Positions 1 through 11,843 of a stretch of 64,000 bases of DNA are shown here, piece after piece; within the stretch, counting starts at the first letter, position 1, and every line of letters starts with the position of its first letter. The stretch covers positions 558,001-622,000 of the forward strand of contig JABBOT010000029.1 in NCBI GenBank assembly GCA_016165875.1. Direction: 5' to 3'. The stretch is from Acanthopleura granulata (Eukaryota > Mollusca > Polyplacophora > Chitonida > Chitonidae). The notes under the pieces were generated by a model, which worked only from the letters and a program-made list of their open reading frames with translations, was not told where the DNA came from and did not search any database. Position numbers and translations under genes: made by a program.

Positions 1-1283
1 TTCTAAGCAGTACTATCTCTTTAGCAGGGGAAATAGAAAGCAGTAGTTTATAACCTAACATGAATTTTAGATGTGTAATGTTATAAATCATATTTGAGAC
101 ACTTAGAGTCGTAAATTTTGTCATTTCATCGCCTTGTATTCTTTTATCAGGTACCTTACATGTACAACCGGCATGCATTCAAACACTTTTTCAACGATTT
201 CTGACAAATGGTTTCTTATGTAAAGCGTTCATATCTAGCAAAAAAATTAATGCGAAGGAAGCCTCCCGAACCTCGTTTTAGTATCTTAGAATGCACATGT
301 ACCTTGAAGTGTTTTTAAGAAAAATATACATTTGGTGAGCAGGGGCGTCCTAAAACGTCATAAACATCCTAACTGCAGAAAGCTGTTCAACTGACACACA
401 TTGTTCCGGATGATCCCATGGCCTGGGGTTTACCCGGACTGTTTCAGTGAGGCAATTTTTCGGTTTCTGTCCACATAAAGGCGCGCTGAAGTGAAAATCG
501 ACACGAAATCTGACATGCAGTGCATGTAAATGTTAAAGGCGGAAACTGAGCGGTCGATAGGAACAGAACGTTTTTGTTGTCTATTCAAGAATATATACCC
601 CAACTCGACATTGAAATCTGCCGAGATCATTACAATTTAAACGGTACTAGCAGGTTTTATATTTACATGCAGGTAAAATGTTTTCCAAGGGAAAGGCCAT
701 TGGTTTCTCGATTTAATGCACTATATCTTCTAAAACTCAACCGGTGTATTTACGAATTATTTAGCAACTATTCTCCATGTTTTAGCAAATCGTACTGTTT
801 TGTTTGGTTTGCCTGTATTATATACTTTTATCTGCAGCACATCTTTCTTCGTCCTATTAAGGCTGCTGGTGTCAGGAACCCTTACGACGGGGATATATAT
901 TTAACGTCTACAGCATTCGTTCAGATATTTAAATACGTCAACCAAAGTAATACTCTTCTGATGAGATGCGTGTCTGTCAACAAATGGTCGATTTTCTGGA
1001 CACTAATGTATAAAAATATAACAAAAGAACTGAAGTTACAATGTCTTGGGGAATCTTTCTATGCAAAGGGGGGAGGGATTGTTTGTTTCCAGATCAATGC
1101 CGATTTCATGATAAAATCAAATTCCTTTGTAACTGGTGGGATTCCATATGCAAAGAGTGTTGCTTGAGTCATATGCACTCTAGAAACCGAAGTAACCTGC
1201 TAAAATAGGCATACACTTTACATCATTTTCCGTTTTCCTAGTGATGGTAGAACACGCTATTTAATTTAATTGTTTCCGGCCGC
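1..1283. other. AT-rich stretch without a recognisable gene
   Basis: No feature is recognised here. The only notable item is a 197-codon open frame on the plus strand at 574-1167. It has no motif I recognise, no signal peptide or repeat, and many aromatic and cysteine residues, as expected of translated AT-rich non-coding DNA. It is long for chance in such composition, so an old transposon or exon fragment cannot be excluded. Confidence 0.4.
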
Positions 1284-2172
1284 TGTTACGAACCCCGTGT
1301 TTTAAATATTGTATTATATTATTTTTCATTTGTTTTTGCACTGACCGGGTCATTGTCTGGCCTACATTTTTCTCTGTGTGTACGTTATAGCCTGCACTGG
1401 TATTCAGTCTAGCTTTCTCCAGGCTTATATGTTTTGGAGTTACGTGTCATTGTACATAGGACGTACATTCTGGAAAGATGTATTTGTAAACATGTTTACG
1501 ATCAAACCATCCAGAATCTTCTTTAGTGTATAAATATGAGCGACGAAGTTGTAAAGCTCTCAGTCATATTACTTACATCCTCTTGAGGATTACAGTATAT
1601 ACTGAGGCTCTTCGAAGCCATCCAACATATGTCAGTGTGTAATCCATTTTTCTGTACGTAGCACTTTGTGAGCTTGTGTTTCACCATTTGCTATTTAGTT
1701 TGAGACGTCCTTTTGGAGCTTGTATCGCTTGTGCGATTAAGTACATTTTATCCCAGTTTACCCTGAAAGTGACTTTGTGTATATTTTCGAGGACTGAAAC
1801 ATGCATCGGAAGGACGGCATCACGGACTCTACCGTCAATCCGTCCGCTCTGGAAAGTTGCACCATGGCGGGGAGTTAGGTATATAGTATCGTCATCGTAC
1901 CGTATCCCCTGCTGCTCGTCACTTACAGGGCTGTCATCCTACGATTCGATAATCCCCAGGAAGTGTGGAATCCATATGGACTGATTGGCCTTTGGAAGCC
2001 GTAATATTGCATCCGGATTTCTGCACTACCATCACTGAGAAACTATGTATTTTGGTATTTATATGTATTTATTTTGTATATTATTGTCAGTTGTACTATT
2101 TGCCTATTTCATTCAAATATATGTACTGAATTTATTCAAGCGTCTTCGTGTTTCTTTGTTTGATCTTGTGTA
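1284..2172 (+). repeat. Possible solo LTR of a Gypsy-like element
   Basis: The block begins TGTTACGAACCCCG, resembling the 5' end of many Gypsy-type LTRs. It contains a TATA-like TATAAATA near 1530 and ends in a T-rich, polyadenylation-like stretch (about 2095-2172). No protease, RT or integrase reading frame lies on either side, so if it is an LTR it is a solo one. I could not find a clean CA terminus or a target duplication, and both boundaries are guesses. A 102-codon open frame inside it (1676-1984) has no recognised motif. Confidence 0.28.
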
Positions 2173-2224
2173 AGGCCAATCGTTGTTTGAGAGTTCAGCA
2201 AGCCATTTGTTTATAAATTTTCCT

Positions 2225-2345
2225 TTCCGATAGTGGTAACCTTACTCAAGAATATTTCAATTAAACGACAGCGGCCACGATTACTGTGGGAGAGAATCTG
2301 GCAGAGCACCTGCTGGGCCCACTTGCAGGAAGCCCTCTTACGGTT
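2225..2345 (-). mobile_element. SINE fragment (3' body only)
   Basis: The stretch with ACTCAAGAATATTTCA, ACGACAGCGGCCA and TGTGGGAGAG matches the body and 3' part of the tRNA-derived SINE seen better at 62712-62975. The tRNA-like head is absent and divergence is high, so it is an old truncated copy. Confidence 0.6.
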
Positions 2346-3282
2346 GAGAGCACGTAACTAACCTGACGACGTAATACCTACAGTGCTGGTTGGTGTAGTA
2401 TTTAAGTGTTCGAAACGCTAATAAGGCTTCGCGCAAGTAGGACCAGTTGTCTCAACAACAACTCTAGTGAGAGACATGCGAATGAATGTCCTGAGATAGC
2501 ACGCTAACCGCCCCTAGACCAGATTGCGTGACTGCAACATCTATGCAACACAATACGTTGTTACACTTGTATATTGGTGTGACAAAACAGGTGTGTCATT
2601 TTTAGCATCACACTAGTCCTTAGGAAATTTAGTATTTTTTTTTTCTCATAAAAACAAAACTTTGTATAACCCGAAGATCATGGCCATTGCGCAGGCTTGG
2701 TTGACATGAGAATGGAAAGTAAGTGTGCAGCAAATCTGTAAGAGGTTTTTAGGCCTTTGAGATGCCTTTGGCTTTACAATTGTGAAGCAGTTTGAGATGA
2801 AAAATACCCTATCAGATTTCTCTTCCAAGAAGCCCCCATTTTAATAGCCGTCCATTAAAATGAAGCGTTGATTGACGACGAGAAAAACAAAACAAAACAC
2901 CTCCCCCCCCCCAAAAAAAACAAACACAGGACATGCTGAACTACACTGATTGCATCGAGAATGGGGCTTATTATCGGATATTTCTTTTTCTGTTTTTAGA
3001 ATTTCCGACAGAGTTAATTCTGAACTGGGCTTTCTCCTAATAATCACGTACGACGTCTTTCTTTTGTAAACAATCGGCTTTTGTTAAAAGGCAGGAGATT
3101 AATGTGTGATGTTTATGTCACCATAAATCACAGAACACAGCGTCAGTTTTGACTCCGAGCCTTGTTGTTCCAAACCGCGGTCAACACGGCTGGCGTTGTT
3201 CGATACCCCATTCCACGCACAAGTTCCTAATCTAAGCAATACTCTCATCCCTGTTACCTTGTTTACATGGCATTTAAAAGTT
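2346..3282. other. Intergenic, no gene seen
   Basis: Nothing coding is recognised. Around 2897-2923 lies a C-run followed by an A-run, a simple low-complexity tract. Short open frames on the minus strand (2646-2828 and 2841-3047) carry no motif. Confidence 0.5.
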
Positions 3283-4770
3283 GGGATGAAAGTACACTAG
3301 ACAAGTCTTTCTTATGACATCAGAACTTTAATGGTCTTAAATATAAAACACCCTCGTCCACCATATGCCCACGCACCGGTCAAAACCCACAAAGGCTCAT
3401 TAAAAGCCAGACTTCTGATATGCTCAAGAGGAACAGTCTTCTATTACACTGCCCAGCTCCTTATCAAACTTCAAGCACCAAGGTGCAAAGCAGCCGACAA
3501 CGATACTTTTGTAACAAAATTAGACAGATAAAAAGAACCATGTCAGCTAGTGAGCTATGATGTTGTTGACTTATTCACTGATGTCCCGACTAGCCTAACC
3601 CTTGATTTGATCAAAGCAAAAATAATAGACTTCCCTCCCGTCATTACCCTTTCCTCAGAAAGCATCGTACGTTTGATTGAATACTGCTTATCGTCTACAT
3701 ACTTCATATGGGTCGATACAATTTAGAGTCATGGCCTTCCCATGGGATCCCCACCCTCCCCATTAAGTCTCTGAGATCTACCTGACAGACCTAGATAACA
3801 AAGCCTTGTCCACATCACCTATCCAACCTATTTGCTGGATGCAAAAAGGGGACGATATTTTTGTTGCTCTATTCCAAAACGATGATCCGAGAGTATTACT
3901 GGACCACCTGATCTAAGGTTAGCATCATTTCACCTCTCACTAGGAGAGCCGAACGCATCTGCACCAAAAACCTGGATGAGGAGATCACACACCTGGGTAC
4001 GCTTTTCACTCAACTCAATTGATACCCAGCAAACAAAGTCAACAAGACAATCCAGAAAGTTATACAATCGCCATCCAGCCAACAAAGCCCTCAAGTCCGA
4101 AAAAGCCTTCCATACATTGGTCTATCCAGTCACAAGATTCCCCCTATTAAAACAATCTACAGGAATAGAAACCTTTTTTAGAAGCCATTCCACGCTTAAA
4201 TCACTCCTCCATGCTACAGAGAAGATGAAAACCACGAAACCCCCTCCACCCAAAGGAGTTGTATACCAGATAAAATGCAGGTACAAGGCATCCTGCATCT
4301 GAGAAACTAGAAGACCACTAGGAACCCGAGTTAAAGAGCATTCGTCATCTGTCGATAAATCTGATTCCAAATCCGCCATGGAGTGACCACGTCCCAAAAA
4401 ACCCGCACCACAACATTAACTCGAACACAATCAGAACATTAAACTCCAATCAGCCCAACTGGAAGAAACGGAAGCTATCCAGATTAAGAGACTGAAGCCT
4501 AGCTTCAATAGAGATCAAGGCATTTACCTTGATCTTACGATCTATTAATCCTCCAAACCCCGCCGAGCATAATCCCAGGAGTACTGTTTAATTATATGCC
4601 CCATTTGTTCCACCTGTGACACTTGTATCTCTAGTTGTTATATTTAAGAGCATTAATGTTTTGATGTCATTGACTTGATAACGATGTTAAAATCTACACT
4701 AAAACGACGTGTTAATAAGCTAAGAACTTGTATATCCATAAGAAAAACTTGTCTAGTGTACTTATCCCTT
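3283..4770 (+). mobile_element. Degenerate Penelope-like retroelement flanked by inverted repeats
   Basis: An RT remnant is followed by a GIY-YIG endonuclease remnant in one reading frame, which is the domain order of Penelope-like elements. The block is bracketed by inverted repeats. The left arm (about 3283-3316) contains GTACACTAGACAAGT, and the right arm (about 4737-4770) contains its reverse complement ACTTGTCTAGTGTAC. The match continues into TTCTTATG inside and GGGAT outside. Inverted terminal repeats are known for Penelope elements. At about 1.5 kb the copy is shorter than a typical full element, so the N-terminal part of the protein is missing. It is dead because of several in-frame stops. 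Confidence 0.75.
3331..4557 (+). pseudogene. Penelope-like RT / GIY-YIG polyprotein remnant
   Basis: Nearly the whole remnant reads in a single frame, broken by in-frame stops (3529, near 3724, later ones, and about 4300) and with little frameshifting. In order I see PVKTHKGSLKARLLI (fingers region; the family has a P-K-x-HK motif), SYDVVDLFTDVP (RT motif A with its aspartate), HGLPMGSPPSPL (motif B), then a region where the YxDD box should lie but cannot be recognised. Next come KGVVYQIKC and ETRRPLGTRVKEH, the GIY-YIG endonuclease. It ends with IKRLKPSFNRDQGI, typical of Penelope C-termini. At the YIG position the sequence goes straight from CI to a stop then ETRRPL, so the catalytic YIG is missing. 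The product would copy RNA at nicked DNA ends; this copy cannot. Confidence 0.75.
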
Positions 4771-6299
4771 TTACTCAGCACCGGCATATTTGTAATTTAA
4801 AGGTTAGATAAAATTACAATACAAGAGGGCCAGTAAACCAGTTACACAGCTCTCCGTCTAACTTTCTTACATGAAAACTATTTTACACATGTCTGCATGT
4901 ATGGGAAAGAGGATTGCAGACTAACCATGCTCCTGTCGTGTACATTATTTTTCATACTTTGTCTTTTTACTAAGGAGCTCTGTAAGTTTGTCGCCCTATA
5001 AATTGGTCATTTGTTTAATCAGATGTTTGATATCCTAGATTTTCATGTGGGCATCCTGTATGTTAACATCCTGAAAGAGAGTCCTCTGTGCAAGAGCACA
5101 CGAAATCCCATAGGGATGTATCGCTATTATTATAAATGTGTTTCTCTCTAAAGTGCAGTTGAAATAAAATATTATTTGACGTTATTTAAATTACGGAGTG
5201 GATAACGCTCTTTCATCATAAATGTTACAACATAAGTGTGTGATTTTCCCTCTTCGCCGTGTGTAAGTTTTAGTTCATCAGATAACAGTCAGCCTCAGGG
5301 CTACGCCCACCCAGGACAATATATCAATGACTTGTTTCACGTAAACGTTCAGCAAGACATATTTTTTTAAGGCAAATGGCTCCTGTGTTAAATTGAAGTT
5401 TTCTAAATACGTGTCTGACCAGTTTTTCGTTGATTCAATCACACTAATTGCTTTCAACATGATAATCTCCTTTTTCAATTCTTGTTGAAAGTCAAGTCTT
5501 GTGGTGATAATGTAAATTGATATATTCGCATTTCAAAGTGACAAAGGTAGCAAAAGTTGTAAATACACAAAAGCTAAAAAAATGCAGATGTTTGTTTACT
5601 TGCCTTGTTACAGGACCATAACCAATCAAAGGGAGTGGATGGAGCAATGAGCTTTGTTCTTCAAAAGCGGTCTTTTGCTTAATTCATTGGAAATAAACTG
5701 TACATAATCAAAAATGCCCGAGATGACTCTATTACTCGTGATTACGTTTTTTAAGTCATAGGCGTTGACGTTACAAGATATTTTAATGCAAATTCCAGGA
5801 CAAATCCCAGAGCAAAAGAGTGTGGAGAATGGTAAAATAGCCTATCAGAGAAAGTAGTTATACAGGTGAGTTTCCTACTAGGTGTTGACGAAAGTGCGCT
5901 TGATCTGATAGTTTTGTCGTCTCACAGTTTATAACGTGTGTCCCCAGTTTGTAAAGGAAGCGATAAGAACATTTCCCTAACTACAGTAATACACAAAAGA
6001 TTACCGGAAGCATCAGTGATCGAAATCGAAATGGCCTTGATAGGCATTACTTCGCGGTTTATTCTCCATTACGCCAAGATATTCTGTAATTACAACTGGC
6101 CTGTTATTTTTGCATCAGCTAACGCCGACAGCCTGTTGCGTGCTCGAGAGATTATCAAGAGTGATTGTCTGGATAAATGACCTAGTCAGCGGATGAGTTC
6201 CTCCTACCGCCAGTCTGCTTTATAGTAAATCGTAAATGTGGATAATGTATGTGAAGGTACTAACAAACAATACATGGGTGTTAACCAATTAATGCAGCG
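4771..6299. other. Intergenic, no gene seen
   Basis: AT-rich sequence without recognisable coding, RNA or transposon features. Open frames at 5278-5478 (minus) and 5938-6180 (plus) are short and have no motif. Confidence 0.5.
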
Positions 6300-6424
6300 C
6301 TGGTCTGTCACTTGTTTCAGTTGCTAGACGTTAAAGGAAACTAAAGGACAATTTTCTGCCAACGAATCTCGTCTATCTCTATAGCGTTTGAAACATTCCT
6401 TTTAAAACGGGAAAGAAGTATGTA
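6300..6424 (+). repeat. Dispersed repeat, copy A
   Basis: This aligns by eye with 8395-8525. Both contain TGGTCTRTC, CTTGTTT, AAAGGAAACTA and TTTGAAACATTCCTTTTAA in the same order and at similar spacing. The family is unknown. Confidence 0.6.
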
Positions 6425-8394
6425 AAGTAAAATCAACTTATAAATGAGGCACTGTTCATTAAAAGGGTTATTATATTCTCTCTTGAATGCAAAAAGCCTG
6501 TTTGAATTTGTATGAATTTCATTTGAAGTGTAGAGTACTTTACTGCAGACTGAGAATCTAAAGACACCCATGGTTTCAAGCTTATAACAGCCTGGCCAAT
6601 CAGAGAGCTACGAGATAGCCGTTTATATGGTGTGAGTAGGCTTCTTGATCATTTCATGTTATAAATTTACATGTATACTAAAGTTACAAACAGAACCCAA
6701 ATAGCTTACTACAGCGCTTGGAAGAATTACGTCACAGCCCAGAGAGAAAGACTGCGTTTCATGCAAGTCGCCGGAGCACGGTCAAATGTCAGTTTCCTCC
6801 ACCGTTGTAGCTGTTAGAAAAAATACTTTACCGAAATTAACATAATATTGTCCAACCTTTTTGGCAAACATAACTAAGAGCATGTGCTGTCTTTCACTTT
6901 TCACGGTGCCATTCGCGGGCAATTTGCACAGTCGTCGTGTCGCGGGTCTCGATCTATCAAAGCCTATTTAATATAGATCCATGTGCCATATGCGTAAGTA
7001 GGTCATCAGAGATCTATGTCCATTTCAAAAAAAAATTCGGGGCGCGGATATGGTCTTCTTATAAGACGCAGACGTTCTTAGGAGTTCATTGTAGATAACT
7101 TATATCTGTTATGTGTCAACAGTGTACGCTGGCTTATTCGGTTTAGAACATAACCTATTTTTTTCAACGAATCAACGTGCTCCAATTGCTCCAATTACTT
7201 AACTGACTTAATCGCTTAAAATTTCAGGAACATTGGCTTCCTGCCAGGTCACTGATTGACTGAACTGCAATAGGTGTAAATGGCTAATTGACAGGTCTCA
7301 CCCACCATGTAGCGTGCCCCACAGCTTGAGAAAACAACATGATATATGTGTGTCACGTTGTGAACACCTGCAAAGACCGTGCGGCATTTCATACCCAACA
7401 GGACAAACTTTGCAAACCACGTCATTGTATGCTATTACCAGCAAATACAGGCTACAAAGTCTTTCACTTTTAAGAATTTTCATATTCCATGAAATTTGGA
7501 ATGTTAAATTTAAACCAGTATACTAGGTAAAAACATTTATTTTGAGTATCTACCCCCACCCAAATTTTCATCAAAATATGTGTTGGATTTTTATATTTAT
7601 TGCTTTTTCCACTTATTCCCGGGGAAAGCAGTTCAGCATTGTATATTTTTCACATATCAATACATATTTCTTGTCCGTTTTTTTTTATAAGGACAACTTT
7701 GCTCACACAACTCAGAATACAAATAGATTAAGTCTCTGAATCATGAGTAGTATTTTGTATTACACTGGCACCAGTAGATGGATGGAAATTCGAATTGTCT
7801 TAACCGAAGATCGAAATCGCCGGGTGTGTCGTCAATATTTTCAAAATCGTCCCTGTAACATGGTGGAAATGCTGCCTACACTGAAAGTAACCGTGGTCTG
7901 TACCCTATGCTTTGAAATGTAACCTTTGACAACCACTGAAATATTAGGTTATGTTCTAAGAAATTAGGTTATGATCGCTCGTTTCGCCCCCCTTTGGCCA
8001 CTAAAATTTTACTTAATATGAACTAACTATTACTTCAAAATCCAAAAGCATGGATGACATTTTAGTAAACCACAGAAAAACACGCCAATTTCTAAGAAAG
8101 GAATGGGCTCCAGATGCCCGACTTAATCACCTAACACCGTCCTTGTTCCATTCTCCCGCGGGTGGAGATCCGCGACACTAGGACGGAGTAAATCGCGCGC
8201 GACTGATACCGTCCTTCTGCCGCAGGCCCGCGCGAGGCGCGGTACGAGATGTACTCAATCGGCTTCCGTATTTACACCCCTTTCACCCTCCTTTAAAGAT
8301 AAAAGTAATTTCACACGTTGCTATCTGGTGCAGTTTTTGTGCTGCTTTTCTTTCTTACAACTAAACAAATAATGCAGTAATAAATAATGTTATG
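6425..8394. other. Intergenic, with one CpG-rich patch
   Basis: No gene is recognised. A short patch at about 8130-8262 is strongly CpG-rich (CTCCCGCGGG, ATCGCGCGCGACT, CCCGCGCGAGGCGCGG) against AT-rich surroundings. It contains AGGACGG and CCGTCCT as a short inverted pair. It could be a promoter island or a structured repeat. Confidence 0.4.
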
Positions 8395-8525
8395 TTGGTC
8401 TATCGCTTGTTTTAGTCGCTAAAAATCAAAGGAAACTACAGGATAAAAGGAAGTTTAAAGCTGTTTAATCTCGCCTGACTTTATGGTGTTTGAAACATTC
8501 CTTTTAATACCGTGAAAAAGTAGCC
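8395..8525 (+). repeat. Dispersed repeat, copy B
   Basis: Second member of the pair described at 6300-6424, in the same orientation about 2.1 kb downstream. The blocks AAAGGAAACTA and TTTGAAACATTCCTTTTAA are the best conserved. Confidence 0.6.
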
Positions 8526-9861
8526 TGTTTCGTACAACTCACAGATTTAGGTTTCTAGTATGAAATCTAAACCTGGCATACAGTGACCATAAGTCTTCGG
8601 TCCGCCATTCGTTGTGTGAACCACTTCTTTAATACCAAGAATGGGTATGGGTCGCTTCCTTAACGGTTAGCCCTGGTACAAGACGAAACGGAATCCTAAA
8701 CACTCAATTTTTGGTTATGGTTAAGCTGCTTCGAATTTGTCTTTGTAAATCAGCTAAATACGATACATTAATGCGTCATTTGTTTGAACCGGTGCTGCTC
8801 TATGTGTACACACAGAAAGCAAGCAGATTTTTAAAAAAAATTAAATTCCGAGTTTGCCAAAGGTCATTATGCAATCATGTGTTAGTGACATAGTCCACTG
8901 TCCCATTTTGGTGCGTCTAATGTATGTAGAAAGTATTGAAAAAGAAAAGTAGTTTCTCTCAGTTTTTCTTATAATAATAATTGGTAAAGTTACCATACAG
9001 GTGCACTTAAGTAAAACTTCACTTAACGGTTTGCGTCTCGAGAGCAGCGATACGTTTGTTTCTTGATAGCCGTTGCTTTGTTTGCAAGCATTGTACGCAA
9101 ACAGGACTACATCTTGAATACATTTTACCATGAGATAGACACTGATCTTACACCACTATCAAAGGTCAGTTCCACGGCCAATTTTTCATGTTCAGAGCAG
9201 CCGACCACATACTTAAGAACTAATGGAACTATCTCAAGTCTTTGTTTCATTTGTGATTCAAATTAATGGATGCCAATCCTATACCAAGGCTCTAAACGAA
9301 TCACATGTATTATGCAAAAAATAACATTAAACCAGACTCTCCATAAATTTTTACAACGCTGGTATTGGATAAAACGACACAAGTAAGACAGTCTAGTGAA
9401 TTATGTTACTGATCAGCACTACCCTAAACAGTGGTATCAATCCCTGACAATTATGCTTCAGCACAGGAAAGGAAATAAGCAGTTACATATTTTTCATTAA
9501 ATTCAACTATTGGTGGCTTAGGAACTAATCGAACACGCGATCACTAACAAATCAATAATGTTGTCGTTCATCTAAAATTATAACAGTGAATGTTCACAGG
9601 GTGTTTCTGTGTTGATCATAAAAAATGTAAGAAATACATGAGCTTGCAAAGGCTGCAAAGCACTCCTAATAAGCTGGTTTAAATGACACTATGATATATT
9701 ATGTGTGATACTGCTGTAATCTAATCTGTTAAAGCACTTTCACTGAAAACGTCTGTAAACTTCTCGTTAAAACAGAGCCAAAAAACATGAAGGCTACAGG
9801 TTCTATGAGTGACGCTGGTATTTATCGAACACCCCAGTTACCCATAACCATTTATTTCACT
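8526..9861. other. Intergenic, no gene seen
   Basis: No coding or transposon signature is recognised. Overlapping open frames on opposite strands at 8841-9131 and 9063-9266 are short and motif-free. Confidence 0.5.
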
Positions 9862-9975
9862 GCTGTTTAACGCTGCACTCAAGAATATTTCACTTATACC
9901 ACAGCGGCCAGCATTCTGATGGAAGGAACAGGCCAGAATCCGGGTCAAATAGACGACCATCTGTAAGCTGCTGAT
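9862..9975 (-). mobile_element. SINE fragment (3' body)
   Basis: It contains CGCTGCACTCAAGAATATTT, CACTTATACCACAGCGGCC and AGCATTCTGATGG, matching the body of the tRNA-derived SINE in minus orientation. The tRNA-like head is missing. Confidence 0.7.
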
Positions 9976-11120
9976 AGATCTTCTCACGTATTGTACCCAT
10001 AGTCAATCAAAGACAATCTGCCACTGATATGCATCATCTGTCACTAATGACCATTTTTTGGCTGTTGCTCCTGAAAGTGACGTAATAGCATTTTGTCACC
10101 TTCATTACCTCTGGAGGGGTGGGTAGTCTTCCGGGTAAGAAGTTTTCAGTTGTATCCAATGCAGATAAAATTCTGATACATTTTAATTAGGTGTAAAATG
10201 AGTCGATTATAGTTATAGTCGATTAACAAACCACATTTCCTGTATGGCAGTATTATCCAATCTTTGTTCAAGTACTCATCAATTCAGAGCCAAATCTTGG
10301 ACCCAACTGGTCGAATTGCACATGTGTAACCTGTTGCAACAGGTTCCAGGAGCGCCATTTCTCCTTACGCATTCTCTAATCCCTTTAATGTCCATTCCAG
10401 TCAGTTGCGTGTGAATGCTTTCTATGACAGAGGCTACCAAATTAATGAAATAAAAGCTAAACGACACAGTATTAATTTGATAAACTCTCTCCTGCTTTCC
10501 TGAACAGCTTTTTGCCCATCCAAGCTCATTCAAAATTGGTAATATTTTAGAGGCAAATAAACAGTCTACTTGTGGGCTGACACTTCCCCCCATTTCTCCT
10601 TCCTTGGGCTTTTGTAACAAAACAATGAGACATTTCAAAATTTTCGAATTTGTTTGGAGTTCACATTTTCATTGCGACAAAAATGTTTCTTCTGCACTGC
10701 GTTTGTTTTACAGCTCTCCTATGTTTATCATATGGAAATTCTTTGGCTGACTAATATTAACATTGTTTTATGACAACGAGTATCACAGTTATGCAACAAC
10801 GATAATATGAAAGAAGGTAACACAACATGTAAACAGATCAAGGTTTTAACCACTGGTGAAGAAAGAATTCAGTGGTTGACGGTGGAGTTTACAAAATGAC
10901 TCCTGCTTATTTTTTCAACTTAAGTTACCTGTATTTACAAGAACATAAAAAACCAATAGAACTTGGAGTGTTTTGCAGCTGGCCGACAGGCCAACGGTAT
11001 AGAAAACGCCCACCCAAAGAAATCAGAAAACATAAATGCAGATATTCACCGGTTTTTATAAAGGGGAACTAGATACGTATGGAGATAAGAATGGATGAAT
11101 GGTTATGATGAACGTTATTT
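9976..11120. other. Intergenic, with an unassigned open frame
   Basis: A minus-strand open frame of 119 codons at 10279-10638 is the largest here. I recognise no domain in it and see no splice context, so I do not call a gene. The rest is AT-rich and featureless. Confidence 0.4.
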
Positions 11121-11390
11121 TGGCAACAAGTCCTCCGTGGCAGAGGTGGTCAGCGTACAAGCGCGGCGAAGTCACCCGTGAACCACTCAGTGATGTGATC
11201 GCTGTGAGTTCAAGTCCAGGTCATGCTGGCTTCTTCTCTGGTCGTAAGTGGGAAGGTCCGCCAGCAACCTGCGGATGGTCAGGAGTCTCCCCCGAGCTAT
11301 ACCCGGTTTCCTCTGACCATAGTGCTGGCCACGGTTGTATAAGTGAAATATTCTTCTGAAAGCCCCAATAATATAAATAAAAAACTTTGG
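11121..11390 (+). mobile_element. tRNA-derived SINE, nearly full length, plus strand
   Basis: The head contains a degenerate tRNA-like region with a B-box-like GAGTTCAAGTCC at about 11207. Next come the body (GGAAGGTCCGCCAGCAACCT, CCCCCGAGCTATACCCGGTT, ATAGTGCTGGCCACGG) and the 3' segment AAGTGAAATATTCTTCTGAA. It ends in an A/T-rich tail, AATATAAATAAAAAA. The A box is poorly preserved. SINEs of this type are transcribed by RNA polymerase III and copied by a partner LINE. The tail differs from the ATTC tail of the LINE in this window, so that LINE is not its obvious partner. Confidence 0.75.
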
Positions 11391-11843
11391 CAACATTGCA
11401 GCCATATCGTGTGGACAAATTTATAGGTCACATAACTACAACACTTCACATTGTCTACAGACATAACACGGTAACACATCAATTTGTATTAAATACACGT
11501 AGCAGTTATCATTCCTTCCTTTCACACCTGTGAAGATCCAATTGACCAAACGGACGTAAACATTTACACGTCATCCCGGTTGCTGAGCTTTAGTGAGAAC
11601 TCACCTTCCATTCTTAACGACGGTTTCAACATTTAGTTCCTACTTGTCTTTTGTCCCGTTTTTCAACTTCCCGTCTCGCCCTGGGAGTTATATGCAGATG
11701 CATGCTATTTGCATTTTGAATTATTATTGAGTTATTATTGGCTGTATTATTACTTACTCAGGAGATAATTTTTGTGCTGGTGAGACACACAATTTCTTTG
11801 CTGCCATATATTTCTGATATCCGTTTTGGGGGAGGGAGGCTTG
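11391..11843. other. Intergenic, no gene seen
   Basis: No feature is recognised between the SINE and the first old LINE copy. Confidence 0.5.

Noticed and set aside
2897..2923. C-run plus A-run as a special site
   Set aside because: Plain low-complexity sequence with no partner or motif around it.
10279..10638. A 119-codon minus-strand open frame as a host gene or exon
   Set aside because: No domain, no signal peptide, and no splice or promoter context that I can support.
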